DNA of 64,000 nt. Origin: Eleginops maclovinus. Taxonomy: Eukaryota; Chordata; Actinopteri; Perciformes; Eleginopidae. Position numbers and translations under genes: made by a program. The stretch is taken from assembly GCF_036324505.1 (NCBI RefSeq), contig NC_086352.1:20119637-20183636 (forward strand). The letters are read 5' to 3'. Below, piece after piece: positions 40,537 to 55,671 of the stretch (position 1 is its first letter; the number at the start of each line of letters is the position of its first letter). Below the pieces are notes generated by a model. That model was given only the letters and a program-made list of their open reading frames with translations, was not told where the DNA came from and ran no database searches.

Positions 40537-41062
40537 CCAGTTGAGTCACATAACGCACTACAGCAACAAGCACCACATCTATGTAACAGCCGTGTACAGA
40601 CACATACATGACCATAGGGATGACCATAATAACGACAGTATGTACCACACAAACACATTCAAATATGCACAAAGACACACGAAGTCAAGACAGTGCCCAC
40701 ACACACAAATACACACAAATATACATGCACGGAAAGTGTTCTCCTCATGACTTGATGATAGAGGGATGAATTTGCAGTTGAGCTACAAAAAGAAACTAAA
40801 ACGTCCGGAGTCTTTAGGGTTCTGGTTTATCAGGAAAAACACCACATGTATAAAAGGGGATACCAAATACTCATGAAGTAAATGATTCCATTTTGGAGTT
40901 ATAACTTGGTTTGACGTTTGGTTTAGGTTTGTAATGTCCTCTCAAATGGCCGACGTACAACTACAATTAAATAATCTGCTAGTGCATATCTGTAATACTG
41001 ACCATAAAAAAAAGCTGTAAATGTATTTAAACTGAGCAGCTCTTCAAAACTTGTCAAGTTGT

Positions 41063-41078
41063 GTGCGTGCGTGCATGC

Positions 41079-41167
<89 letters not shown>
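41063..41167 (+). repeat. (TG)n microsatellite with GCGT-variant flanks
   Basis: A TG array of about 100 bp with GTGC/GCGT variant units at both ends, the usual pattern of an ageing dinucleotide array. Confidence 0.96.
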
Positions 41168-41170
<3 letters not shown>

Positions 41171-41439
41171 ATGTGTGTTAAATAGGAGGTTACAAACTAA
41201 ATGGACACCTGTATTAGGAAAAATGCACAGGTGTTACTAATAACAGTAATAATGTTAAGTAATGGCTCTGCATAGACCCTGAAACTGCCATCCGCCATCA
41301 TTGATTTCAATCTTTATACCTGTGCTCCATGCGTTATATTCTGTTAAATTAGTTTTGCTGTATGGTCTTTGAGCATTTTTTGGAAATGTATTTTATTTTG
41401 CGATCAGGGTGATTCATTCCTTTAAAAAAGCACAGTCTT

Positions 41440-41520
41440 CAAGGAGAAGTGTTTAGGATTTGGTAGCATCTAGTGTTGAGTTTCAGATTGCAACCAACTA
41501 AAAACCCCTCAAACTCCCAG
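41440..41520 (+). repeat. Dispersed teleost repeat fragment
   Basis: The text around GTGTTTAGGATTTGGTAGCA, TCTAGTGTTGAG and GATTGCAACCAACTAAAAAC matches a repeat commonly met in fish genomes. It was recognised by resemblance only; its transposon class is unknown to me. Confidence 0.5.
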
Positions 41521-44500
41521 GAACAAGCCAGCTAGGCCAGTTTGACAGAGGAGAGGGTTTAGTTAGGTAAAGTAAGAAAAATATTGATACATTTGAACAT
41601 GACCTATCAATAAATCAAAAACAAAACATTCTTGCAACACAAAAAAACTTCTCTTTACAACCGCAATGAGGTAGACCACAAGCTACACCGTAATTGTGAT
41701 AAAACAAGCCAACCATTCAGGGAACCCCATCCAGGGACTAAGTGCAACCATGAAAAGACACACTGCAAACATTTTCAATAACAACCCTGTCATGGGCTAC
41801 AGTAAAGTGCTACCAACATCATTTCACACGTTAATGGTCTCCTTTTAGTCAAACTGCACCAATAGCTTAAGGAAAATATGCATTTGCTTTATGTTGCTGA
41901 TCATTTTTATGGAAAATATTTGACTGTTTGTCAGTGAAATGCTAGCAAAATCACTTCAAAAATAAATGTCCTTCTACTGGCTATATTACAACCCTACATT
42001 TGAACAAATACACTTTTAAAACGTGTAAACAACTGTTTGTTTTTGGCAATATTAAAGCTCTGTTAGACATCTAAGTGCTGCCAAAATCACGTTAATGATT
42101 CAAATAAGCACATTAATGGTCTCCTGTGTTATACCACACCACTAAGTTTGGAGAAATAATGCTTTCCCTTTTTTTTTGGTGATTGGAAGTGGAAAATATT
42201 CAATAACTTCTTAACTAGAGGGTTTTCTGTCTCTGTCTTTTATTATGTCAGAGAGGAGCTGGAGAGGAAGTGAGAGGGTGTAAGAGAGGGAAGACAAACC
42301 ATGGATGATGGGCCGGGTGCTTTAGAGAGCACAGAGACAATGTTGAGGAGGTCAGGCTCCAGCACGCTGCCGACTGACAGTGTTTGGCAGGGTGTCACAT
42401 CAAGAGTCAGTGTTATGTCACAGGCAGAAGGTCACATGATTGCTCACAGTGGTAGTACAGCATTCCAAAGACAGATACATACACACATACACAAACACAC
42501 ACACACAGCGTGCAAGTGCTGAAAATCATATTCACTATCTAACTGAACTTCCAAATGTGTACGCCCCTTCAAATGTGTTATGCCTTAGTCTACATCAACA
42601 TACAAACCATTCTATCAGGATACATTTCATAATGTATATACCTAAATAACCCCAAAAAAAAGATAAATGTCGACGACTTTCAGACAGATAATTAAAACGA
42701 GCTGCAATATCTTAACCTTCATATTCTAGAAATTGCTGAAAAGCTACACTTTACAACTTCATCTGTCCAATTATCTGCAGCCAGAGTCAGAGAAATGTTA
42801 ACCTTTGAAATCATAGCACAGATATGAGGCCGAGTCTGGATAGAGGACAACTGTTAGATGTATGTGCAGAGAGAGAGATATGATTATTCATTTTATAAAA
42901 ACACATTGTTTGTTATACATCTGTTTTTAAGTGATGAACATGGAATACATTTCACACATACTCATAAAAATGGTGCCTTTATTTTATACAGTGGGCAGTT
43001 TCACATGTGTTGGGGCATTTATGAATATATATATTTTGTAATCAATTTTCTTTAGTCGCTCGGATTGCCAATCATCTTGAAGTTGGGCTGGAGGTTATAC
43101 ACAAGTAATATATCATTTCTGAAACAGTTACACAAAAACAACCTGCTCTTTCATTAATTGTCCACTAGAGGTCCCTCTAATCTTAAAATTGAAATATCTC
43201 GAGAAGAAACGCCAATAATCATTTTAATGTCTCTGATGGAGCTTGTAATATGCTTTTAAAAAAGAAAGACTTAATTTATTTCATGACATGATGGAACATC
43301 AATTGTTTTTCTGCTTAGCTTGAGCTTCTTTGTATTCACAGAGTGTATTTAAATAAACATTATTCCTTGATTTGGACTGAGTACACAGATGTTTTAACTC
43401 TGTCTTGCTTCATCAGAAAGATTTACCTTCATTTCCATGTTTTATGTCTTATCCTTAAAATAACACTCTCTTCTTTGGGATTTTCAAAAACCCTGCAAGA
43501 TCTATTCTTTAATCATATTTATTGTAAAACTGCATCAACAGGATTTTGACTGTAACATTGTTATGATTGTTTTCATGATCTGTATTATTTCTGAAGACTG
43601 CAGCTGTATCTCTAAATGTTTTTTGTGTTGTTTCCAAAAATGAAGATAGTTATTTAGTCACATTTTTACTCAAAAGTAGCTGATCCTCCATCTGATAAAG
43701 CACGGCAATTACTCAGATGTGTAGCGATAGTATCAAGGGTTCTCCCCAGCAAAAATACTGATGTGCTCTCTGAAATATGATACAGCCAACACTGCACTTC
43801 AACTGAAAATCAGAGAGCTCTTTGGTGTTAAGCTAAAATCAATTTTGGGTTAAGACTTATGTGGATTTGAGGAAGCGCCTTTTAAGGGGATTGTGTAGAG
43901 AGCACAGGTCCGTCAAACCAGCTTTATTTTACCCTTTAGGTTTTTTGGACATTGTGTGCACTGACGTTTGCCTTTTATTATATTGTCAGTGCAGGGGTGT
44001 ACACACAAAAAACAGACACACATCTCCCCTCTCAATTGTACAGGAGAGTTGGGTTCTTGTAATGTATCTTAAAAAGAAAGTACTTCTTGCTCCAGGTACG
44101 TTTTCAACATTGGTTACAAGACAAAATAACTTGAGCATTCCTTTGCTAAGAACGCAGTGTTCAAATCCTCAATAAATGTGGAAGGCGAACAATGAGTTTG
44201 ACTCTCTGGGGGCCCAGTAGAAATCCATGCCATGCTCTGGCATAATTGACAACATGAAATGCCCAGTATGAAACACATTTATCATGCATGAGAACAATCT
44301 CTTTGTCCTCTGAGCACAGTTATTAAGCCAACATTGACCAGAAAATAACTCTAACCCTGAAGACTACTTGACTTCTGCTACTCAGCATCATGTGATGTGA
44401 TTGAAAGCAGAACACCTAAAGTACTAAATGCATTATGTGGTGAAACAGTTTATTCCCAGGTCAAGAATGAACTTTAAACCTCATGTATACCTAATAAACC

Positions 44501-45042
44501 AGAAGAATCACAAGGGGTTCATGATGACTACAGTCATTAAATGTGTCAGGTTTATGAATAAAGTACAGTGCTCTTGATGTCTTCTTCATCATAACAGTTT
44601 CTCTGCTTCTATGAATTAACCAATTGTCTCTAACAGTTCCCATTTCCTCTTTCTGCAGCCTGAAGGTATACTTTGCAAGCTGCTGCAGAAAGATACAAAC
44701 ATCCTGTTACAGAGATCAACACAACCTTACTCGTCCTATCATAAAGGCCCTAAGCAGGCAATACAAATGATCACCATCAAAAAGCTACTTAACTTCATTA
44801 TAAAAGTGTTATACCTCGCACATTATCAGGAACATTTAAGTCATAATGAACTATGTTTGGTTCATAGCATACCTGAATTTCGTGGTATTCTGTTAGAAAA
44901 ACCACAATATAGAAACTCTGGTTTATTAACTTTTGGTAGTTGGTACTGTACTGTGCATGTAATGTTTTAAGATGTGCAAATGTTTTGCATGTACACATCT
45001 TGATACTCTATAATAGGCCTGCTTTCAGAACATTTAGTTAAT

Positions 45043-45047
<5 letters not shown>

Positions 45048-45086
<39 letters not shown>
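45048..45086 (+). repeat. (AT)n microsatellite
   Basis: A pure alternating AT run of about 38 bp, 0.3 kb upstream of KCTD12. Confidence 0.95.
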
Positions 45087-45088
<2 letters not shown>

Positions 45089-45362
45089 TAGTGCATGGTA
45101 TCAGTTTTCTTATCCAACTCTTGGAAAGAAAAATGTTGTTGTCTAAGAAAACCGATACATAGTTCTCACTTTAATGCATGAATTATGTCAAGGTTTACAT
45201 GTATGACGTTGAGTCTTACAAGGGGCCCTTGAAGGCACCATTATGTTTTCTCAGAGCTTCCCAGTGAACAGTTAATGTCTCTGGCGGCCGTCCTTTTCCT
45301 TCTCCTCCCACACGGCCACACCAGTAAACACATTTCTGTACAGTGAGTGACACTCAGGCTGA

Positions 45363-46208
<846 letters not shown>

Positions 46209-46847
46209 ACTGACTGAAGACTGATGTCTGGTACATTCCTGCCCACGACATATCTCAGATAACAATAGGAGCAATATTAGTTACAATAGTTATTTCTTTA
46301 AAGGTTCATTAACATCCTAAACTGGCACTTTGCCTACTTTCAGTGTCTTCTTGTGTTGTTGTAACTATCTGCTCTGTAGATCAGCCCGAGTTTTTTTTAG
46401 CTTTTTTCTCCTTTGTTCTGCAAGAGGAGGACACTCCACCATGAAACCTACATGTCATTGCTAAGGAGGTAAAAGGCACACATGCCTTTAGTGAGTGAGT
46501 TGGCCTATTAACCTTTTTGGCTTTCACAGAGACTGCTTTGTTCTTACCTAAATGGAAAACGTGTTTACTCAAGGTGGCAGAAATGTAAAAAGCTGGTGTC
46601 TTTTGATGTTCTGTAAATAGCCTAATGTTTAACTAAATGCAGGAGTTTTTAATGTTGGGGTTGATTGGTGAATAAGAAAAAAGTTGCTTCTTTGATATTC
46701 TACCTAACATGTATTAATATACCCTTTTTTTCTTTGATTATATCAACCACTCATGGTGTATCACTGCTTTCAATATTACACATTCTTCACAATGCTTCAG
46801 TGTTATGTTCCATGTATACGCTGTTGTTGTTGTGTTTCTTTTTTAGG

Positions 46848-46853
46848 AATAAA
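46848..46853 (+). terminator. kctd12: Polyadenylation signal candidate for KCTD12
   Basis: AATAAA about 640 bp after the stop, following T-rich sequence. The 3' UTR 46209-46870 shows no other coding signal. Confidence 0.55.
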
Positions 46854-47154
46854 GCTATAGCAAATACAGTTTGAAATCGTAACAGTGTCCATCACGTTGG
46901 CCCCTTGAATTCACTTTGTATTTGATATGTCTGAATAACAAATGTTTTTCTTCTCATCAGGTCACCAATTGTGTTGGTGTTTTCTCTATAAAAAGCGTTT
47001 AAGAAGTTAATGAGATTAGAAAATTGTAATTGGACATTGTGATCATGGGATTTCCCTCCAACATTCAGTCAGACTGACTTCACTGATCCTATACACACAT
47101 GGACATAGAGTTCAAATCCACCCCCACCTCAGTAAACTATATATATATATATTA

Positions 47155-47300
47155 TTTTATTTAGACGTTTATTGATCAGGGACAAATGCATTAAACATTA
47201 TTTCATATGAAATACAAAACAGATGCATGCATACATGTTTCTAGCCGAAGCTAATTTGCAACCCCTGTCCCTGGTTAGGCTTTTGCTATTATATTGGCAC
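47155..47300 (+). repeat. Possible dispersed repeat
   Basis: TTTAGACGTTTATTGATCAG, then ACCCCTGTCCCTGGTTAGGC, resembles interspersed fish repeats. Resemblance only; class unknown. Confidence 0.35.
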
Positions 47301-48454
47301 CACATAGTAATTTGATGATAAATTGAATCTGAATCAAACCAGATTGTATTGTTTTTAACAATAAATTACATTCAACACATCATGACCAACTCAGTTAGCC
47401 GTCAAGTCATGTGTTTCCTAGTAAAGACAGAAGTGATGGTACAAATGGCAGACATTTCTCTTTGTTCACTGCTTTTTAAAATGATGCAAACTAAATTTAG
47501 GAAGTGAACTTTTATTTACCCTCAATAAATCTACAATTTTTCCACATATCCGTCAATTCAGTTTCAGCTAAATTGCTTCTGCTTTTGCTTTAGCATGATT
47601 TATGTCCAGTCCAACTAAAATCAAGATAAAAGCCAACAAATTGTAGCCAAAATAAAAACTTGGTAGCCGATCTGGCAGAGCATAGCAGAGTGTCTCTTTG
47701 TGACACAGAAGAGCTCTGTTATCTCCCGGGAGCAGGATGGGAAGGAGGAGGAGGAAGAGAGGGGATTTGTCTTTGGCTGACAAGTAGAGTAATCAAATGT
47801 CTGTTCTCTCATGGGTTCCTGGGGCACAAATCCAAATTATCCCAGGATCAAGTCTAATGAAAAAAAGGACTTTGTGTGTACCGTGTAAGGCAGTACTTAA
47901 GTAAAAATAAGCCTGGTCCAGAAAGATGAAAAATATAGTTTTTTATGATTGATTTATTATTTACGAAACTCTATATGCAAACAGAATCTTATAAAACATA
48001 TACACACACACAGACACAACCACAAAAACACACACATTGGCACAGACTAGCACATACTCCCACACACACTTCTGCCACCAATGAGCTTTTGTAAGAGCTT
48101 CAAAGATAGACATGTCAACACATGAGACCTCATATCTGCTGTCAGCTGTAGCTGCCATCTGGACAGGAAAAAGGAAGAATCGACCGCAACTCTTCCTTTA
48201 TGCGATCTCCAGAAACAGGTCATACTGCTGCTCCCTGTCCTCAACAAAAACACAACTCGGGTTCATAAAGTCAGACACATTGATCTGCACTGTGTGTCTT
48301 TCTCTGAATTAAATATGAGAAAACAATAATGGATGAATTAGTTAAATTACTGAGTGGCAATGACACCCTTATCTGGGATGTGTATTGTGTATGTGTGTGT
48401 CCTTGACAAAAACACTCCCAAAATACGTTTCCCTATGTATGCTATTTTTCTTCT

Positions 48455-48624
<170 letters not shown>

Positions 48625-50710
48625 GAGAGCCAAATTAGCCAATTTGCAGAGTTGGAGATAACACAGCTTTCTTCATAACAGCTTCTATGTGTTAAATCTT
48701 CCACATTTTCTCTCGCAGTATCTGCCTCCAGCTCAACCTACATGTCCTGTCTTTTTGTATTCATATATTAATAAATTACACTGTTTACAAAGAGAACAAC
48801 ACATGAATAATAAATGAATTCGATGTGTTTCTCTTTGTTTAGGTGTGAGAGCTGAAAATAAAATTGTTTGGCCTTTAGCTAAATAAAAGAACATTCTGCC
48901 TTATTTTCAATTTTATCTGAAATGTCCTATTTACAGTGGCAATGACAGCAGTGGATGTTCAATTATCAATATTTAACTGCAGCATTTTGTCAAACACACA
49001 CTTGGTTGTGAACAAAAAGAGAAGGATAAAGAGGGAACCTTGCATTTCTAGAAAAAAAGTCTGGATGAATTATTTTCTAATTATTTTTTCAGAAGAACGA
49101 AGAGAACTTTTTGGCTTTGCCCTCTTAACCATTAGTGCCATAGCCACCACAAACGTAATTACTGTAATAGAAAACCAGCAATTCAAAACAACACATTTTA
49201 CAATCCTTTAATCACTTTAAATCTACTTAAAGTGGCATACGTCTTTATCAACTAAATAAGGATTTCACTTAACAAGAAACAATCTTACATCAGCCTACCA
49301 GAACACCAACATATCCCTAATGAATAGGCGCTAAAATGTTGGTCAATTAGCTAAGGCTGTAGCTTTAGCTTTATGTACAGGCATGAGAGTGGTATAAAAC
49401 AAGAAAATGTTGTCTCTTTACATTCTGTAAAGTAAGTTTCTAATGAAATGCAGTAAAGTAGAACCAATCTTGGCTGTAGATCATAGCCTCACATTTCGTT
49501 TTTATCATTTGTTCCTGAAAGTGTGTTTCTGTTAGAAGTTTTTTTATAATTTTTTCAGGACATTGGAACTGTTGAGACTTTCCATTATACTGAGGACCTT
49601 TAGGTCTTAAAATTTGAACTTGACATTTTAATAATGTTCTTGGAAACAGCAACATAATATCTCATCTCAAGGTCCATTTAGTCACTGGTTCTCAAGCTTG
49701 TTTTTACAGCTATTTAATCTCTTCAGTAATATGAGCAAACACTTCCCTGTTTGATAAAACCCTACTAGGATTTGCATCCATTGCCTGTTAATGTAAAGTA
49801 AACATATTGTAACAGAACATATCAAAGGCTTACATCACTGCAGACTAATTCTGTTAGTGTTTGCTAGCCACCTGAACACATCACTATCCCAGTAAAGTGT
49901 TGTGTTGCCAGGCAGTGAAACCATTAAGGCTCCATATATTACTTCAATCATTAGCAGTGAATCTGAATTGTGTTCAACTAAAAACACATGTTTTGTATGC
50001 ATGTATGAGTGAATCATTATAGTGACTTTGATGTTTTGCTTTGTTATTTTATGCTATTTTTGTCAAATCTTTGCTTTGGAGTGTGGAAACAAGCCAGAAT
50101 ATGTAATGTTACAGCCTGTCTGTTTCTTAAATAATGACCCTCCTTCTCCATAGAAATGCAATGCAGATATCGTTTATCTCAACAACTCAGTTTGATAAGC
50201 TGTGGTAAACATTATAAGAGATTGCGTCTCGATATTACCTAATTTCCTCTTCAGTTACAGGAAGTGAAACATTGGCAGTGCAGTTTATTATGGGATGCAT
50301 GTTTTTATTTTATTTTGAGTGAGCAGTTTCAAGTGAGAGAATTGCATGGAGATGTTCCTTTCAGAAGAAAGGTCATAACTTTGCCCCTCCATAGCTGATT
50401 CTGTTAAGGGCAGTCTGACATAACCCTGCTTCATCTTGTGAAATCTGGGCAATAAATTAAGACACACCTGGCTGCACATATCAAGCTCTTGTTTCTTCTG
50501 CTATCTTGCAGCTAAAAGCACAGCAATGCCACTCCCAGCTATAAAAAAATTCTATCATATCCTGTTTTTTTAAAACAGCAGTAAGACCTTCATAAAGTGC
50601 AGCCGGGTTTTATTACTTGCAGCAGCATTGAAGCCTGTAATTCTGCTTTAAACATGGGCTTACATATTTTTTATTTTATTCTATTCTAACAAATGTTATA
50701 ATGAAGGAAG

Positions 50711-50782
50711 CAAATCGCGTCATGAAAATAGAAAATGTTCTTTTCAAGAAAAGAACATTTTCTATTTTCATGATGCGATTTG
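50711..50782. repeat. 72-bp near-perfect inverted repeat (hairpin)
   Basis: Two 35-nt arms (50711-50745 and 50748-50782) are reverse complements with a single mismatch (GCGTCA against TGATGC) and only 2 nt (AA) between them. Either strand could fold into one long stem. Confidence 0.95.
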
Positions 50783-51544
50783 TTAAATATGCACTTAACT
50801 TAATAAACTGGAATCTATTCACAGTAAGGATGCATGAAATTCCATTAAACCATTTGGTACTCAAACAATTTGTAGAATTCTCTTTATGTCAATTTGTTAC
50901 AGCTGTTTTGAAAACTTTAAAGCTGCATGTCATGCTATCAGCCGGGGGAGGGGGAACCATAAAACCCAGGTATAATTGAAGACAGACGGATTAAAACTTG
51001 TGATCCTCCAGTGTCCATGTTATCGGTCTCCTGCAAAGATTCAACCTCAGTAATCTAAGTATAAAGCTGTATCTTCCTATCTGCTCTCTGTGGTTCTGCT
51101 GGGTAGAGGGAGGGTGTAAATGTCGCCAGCCTCCGCTGAGCTGCTTTCAGCGCCCAGCAGCAGACCGGAGATTGGTACAGCTCCCAGTGACAAAGCTGAG
51201 CCTTGCACTGTGCCGGTAAACTAAAAGGTAAAAGGCTGCCCACATCAATCAGCTGCAGGGAACAGAAAGTCAGAGAGGAAGCATCCTCCTCCCCTGCTGT
51301 GGCTGCAGCCAGCTTCCTCTCACAAGAAGTGCAGCCCTACATCTCCTTCCCTCTTGGGCTGTCTGAAAGGGCAAGTTGTGGAGGAAAGTGAGTCTGTGAG
51401 ATTACTACTAAGGTCATTTTAATTTGAGCTTTAAGGCCATCTCATGAATAGGAAGATACTACGTTATTGTTGGTTTTGTTCACTGTTTCAACAAAGCAGC
51501 ACCTGCAATTTGGATCCAAAGAAATTGGCCTTTTAAAAACAGAG

Positions 51545-51760
51545 GATGGAAAAGGATGGCAACGTCCGTCAGTATGTCCATCATTTTGGTCTGTACTTCA
51601 ACATCCAAACATCTACTGGATGGATTCACACAGAATTGGGTTAACAACATCCATGTCCCCCTCTACATTTCCTTTCATAATGTTGATGATCCCCTGACCT
51701 TTATATAGGACCATCCTCAGGTCAACATTTGTATATATCCAATTCTTGACATTTGTTTCA
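51545..51760 (+). repeat. Dispersed teleost repeat
   Basis: The segment CATCTACTGGATGGATTCAC, then AACATCCATGTCCCC, TGATGATCCCCTGACCT and AGGTCAACATTTGT follows the wording of a very common fish interspersed repeat. Recognised by resemblance; borders approximate. Confidence 0.6.
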
Positions 51761-54700
51761 GACCCGAACTGATGCAACCCCATCAGTCTTTTTGTTCAGT
51801 GCAAATTAGACAGTGTTTGCAAGCTGACACAAAGAGGGTGAACACAGTAAACTTTATCCCTGTTAATCAGCAAGTTAAGGTCATTGTGAGCGTCGAAGCA
51901 TGCTGAGTTAGCATTTATGTCAAAGGCTGTATCATAATTGGCTATAATCAGTTGTTCTACACTGTAAAATATGTTAATTTGCCAGGGCACTTGCATGTGG
52001 ATATGTTTGTAAGAGCAATTAACTAGTATTAAATAAAAGCTATAGTTCTATTTCTACTTACTTATAGTTCTAAGAAGTGTCAACCTTTGCTTTGCCTTTA
52101 TGCATGACAAAGATGAAATGAAGCAATAAAGGTTTAAGTGAGGACTGTAAAAAACAGACTTGAGGTGTCCTGCATGTATGTCTGTTGAGCTGGTAGGGCT
52201 CTGGACAATGTTAGAGCAGAGGACACTGTCCAGATATCTGCGAGGCCCAGACACGCACCATTCCTCTTTACTGTTTCCTGTGTCAGTTGGTTGGCTGCGT
52301 TTTAATGTCAAGTTTCGTTACACACAACTCACCCGTTTCCTGTGTTGTTAAGATACATATGTCTCAATAGTAATTGAATAAAAAAACCAAACATTTTTTT
52401 CTCAATAGTGGATCTGAGAGCTTATTGTGTGTACAGTAGGTGTGGGTTTACTGTGGGCAGTGTGGGCACCCACACTAGTCACTTGTGGGCTAGTTGTGTT
52501 GGCCATGGCACATTTAATCAACATTTCTAAATTCCAGTTGCTCAAAGATAATCTTATTCACTCAGCAAACAACATAGAATACATTTTTTGAGTATTGGAT
52601 TAAACCTAAGAAATGTGAGCAAAGATAATTATTAAAAGATGTCTTCAACAGAGAATTGACTAGGACAGAGTCAGTAGTCAGGCAACGTTTCGCTAATGAG
52701 AAAGCATGTGGCCAACGGAACAGAAAACCTCCCACAAAACCTTTTAGGGGAGAGTTTTACATGAGAAACAGTTTCATACAGCCACACAGGCAGAATAGGG
52801 AAGATACTTTGCCAGAGATTAGGGTCATGCTTTTCCACTTGGCTTCTCTGCAGCATTTACCAGAAAAACAGCAACAGTAGCTCTTTAAAAAGTTTAATCA
52901 GTTAAACATTTAACATCTTACTGGATTTGATTTTTGCATAAAGGAAGCTCTAAATCAATCCCGTAAGTCTTTTAGCCCTCAAACTAAATTTGAAGGAACT
53001 AATGTTTCCTGCCTGTTACACTCTGCTTTTTTCCCATCACTGTCCTCTGATATTTAAATTGGTCAGGCTGGAGTCACAAGAGTCATCTATAACAGATGGA
53101 GCATGTCAGAGCTAAAAAAAAAAAAACTTCTCCGCTTGTGCCTTTAGGGAACTGATCTCTACTCTTCCAAAAGACCAGGTCACAGTTCACCATGAAAAAC
53201 ATTTCCTTCCACCAGGCCAAAAATGGTTGTTGACATCTCAGTTTGAGTGTCTCTGGTGCAAAGAGAACTCAAAGAACCATGTAGTTGATGCCACGACAAT
53301 AAAGATAAAAATACATGATATTCCTGCTGCTGCCTTTTCTCAACCCACACGCATCTCATATCTGAATTTAAAGGTGAAATAAAGACAACTGTGACAGGAG
53401 AGTGTCAGTGAGGCATGTGTGAGCTGTTGCAAATGTGTAATTTGCAATGCCCAACAACTTCCTCTTGAGGAAGAAATACTGCTTTGTGCTGCTGATCACT
53501 GATAAATATGTAACATTACTGCAGTGCGGCTTGGTGATCTCAAACTCAAAAACAAACTTCTCTAATGATCACATCTCACTATAACTTTTAGTTTACCACA
53601 GGGAGCACAACACCAGACGTATCCTAAATGAAATGCTTTAGGCCACTTCCCCATTAAAAGCTCTGAAGTCAGACATTGCTTAACCAATTTACTGTAAAAA
53701 GGGTCAGTTCACCCACATTACACAAAACATTTTCCTGCTTGCAATACAACAGCAGAAAAAAACCACAAAGGAACTGATTTAATTCATGGACAAATACTCA
53801 CTGCAGTGCGAAAGTGTTTTAAAACTTTTTACAGATATTCCGAAAAGCAAAAGAGGTCCTTTATACTTTAAGAAGTGCACTGCTTCAGCTGTTTAGGATT
53901 ACAGATGCTTGTTTCCATTAGTAAGTATTGCCTCAAATGGAAATCAGTTGGACTGTCTAGAAATACATACAAGAAACAGTCCTTATCTCTGTTTAGGCAA
54001 ACACCACTAACATCATCTACTAACGTCACTGGAGTCAGATAAAGAAACATCTTTTAAAAGTATATTCAGTATATAATCACAAACAATTATTATCTTTTTG
54101 AAACAAAACATTTATTGAGGATTCGGTGGGTGGCACTGATAACAGAATAAATACCACGTTTTTTTTTAAAAACCTGCCTGATAAACACGAGAAACTCATT
54201 AAAAAGCGTTAACCCAGCTCCTCACCCACAAACCTTACTGCATGAAAGCAAACAGGCACTTATATAATTGAGTCTAATTTTATTTCTAAATTGTGTTAAT
54301 ACATTACATAATGAAATGCTGCGTTACACAACAGATTAGAAGATGAACAAAAGGACATACACAAAATCAGAGCGAGCAGAACATTGGTGACATTTAACAA
54401 CTAGAGAGAAGAGAGGCACGGCTGCAGGGTACCTTCAGATATTTAAATAATTGTTTATTCACCTCATAAGATATTCTGCATCTTTGTAGCTGCTGTTAAT
54501 TCTTGGATTACTAGATGCCATTGTTTTAGATAGAAAATATATTAGTGGTGTTGGAAAGTTCCTGTAGATTACTCTGTACAGTTTCAATGTCTTAAAATGA
54601 TGCCATCAATTAAACCTCAAAATACAAGTCATATTGTGCATTACAGACCTTAAAACACTTAAACCAAGTGTCACAGTTTAAATATTTTGGGCACATATAC

Positions 54701-55671
54701 ATTTCATGGGTAAGGACATTACTAGACTGATCTTTCTTTTTTCCTATGAGACCAATGATGCCACCATCTGGTAGTGAAAGGAATAACAAATAAAATCCCA
54801 TGTTATATTAAGTGCACTTTATTTACAGGACACATCAGTTAGATTCCCATTTTTACTTGAGAAATACATGCATTATATTGTATAAACCACTTATTTATCC
54901 CAAAGTGCACTTGGTGAGTTTACAAGAGAACAGAAAGCGCTTTAGTAAGCTACAAGTTAAAATGTGCCTCAGTACAAAGGTTATATTACCAAGAAAGATC
55001 TGGTATCTTTAAAGGCACTATTGGACAAATATCAGAATATAATAAGGGTGTCAAAAAAGCAACACAAACAATAAAATAAAGGCCTAAATCAAACGTATAA
55101 TTCCCATTATTACTTTATTTCATATATTAAATCTACATTATCTTGGAAACAATTTAGCAAATGAAAACGTCATATGCTCTAAATACATTCTAAGTCTACT
55201 TTACATGCAGATCCACAGGCTGTCTTGATTTTGTGTCACATGATAGAGTTAGAGTTGTACCTGTCATCAATGTGAGAGAAACATCATGGCTCAGCTGTGT
55301 GGAAGATGATTCCTCTGTGTTTTATAGTTTTATTTAACAGAAGTTCCCAGTGATTTTGCCGCTTAATCTGTGATCTGGAGCACAACGTCTTGGTCACATG
55401 GAAGGGGGACCAGCAGCTAAAATTGAATATGCATTATTAATAAGAGTTAATGAAATGCATGTTTCCTGGAGAGTTATTAGGCACAGTCCAAGAACATTTG
55501 GTCTAAAGTGTGTGATTACTGCTAGGAAATTGGATAGCAAAGAACCTTTTTATGGACGAAGGAAGAACAAAGCCATTGTGGGAAAGCTAATGACATGAGG
55601 TACAGAAACTGTGAGGTGCGATACGTTTCAGAAAGAATCAGACTTTTGTTTTAGAGATGACCAATACTCAC

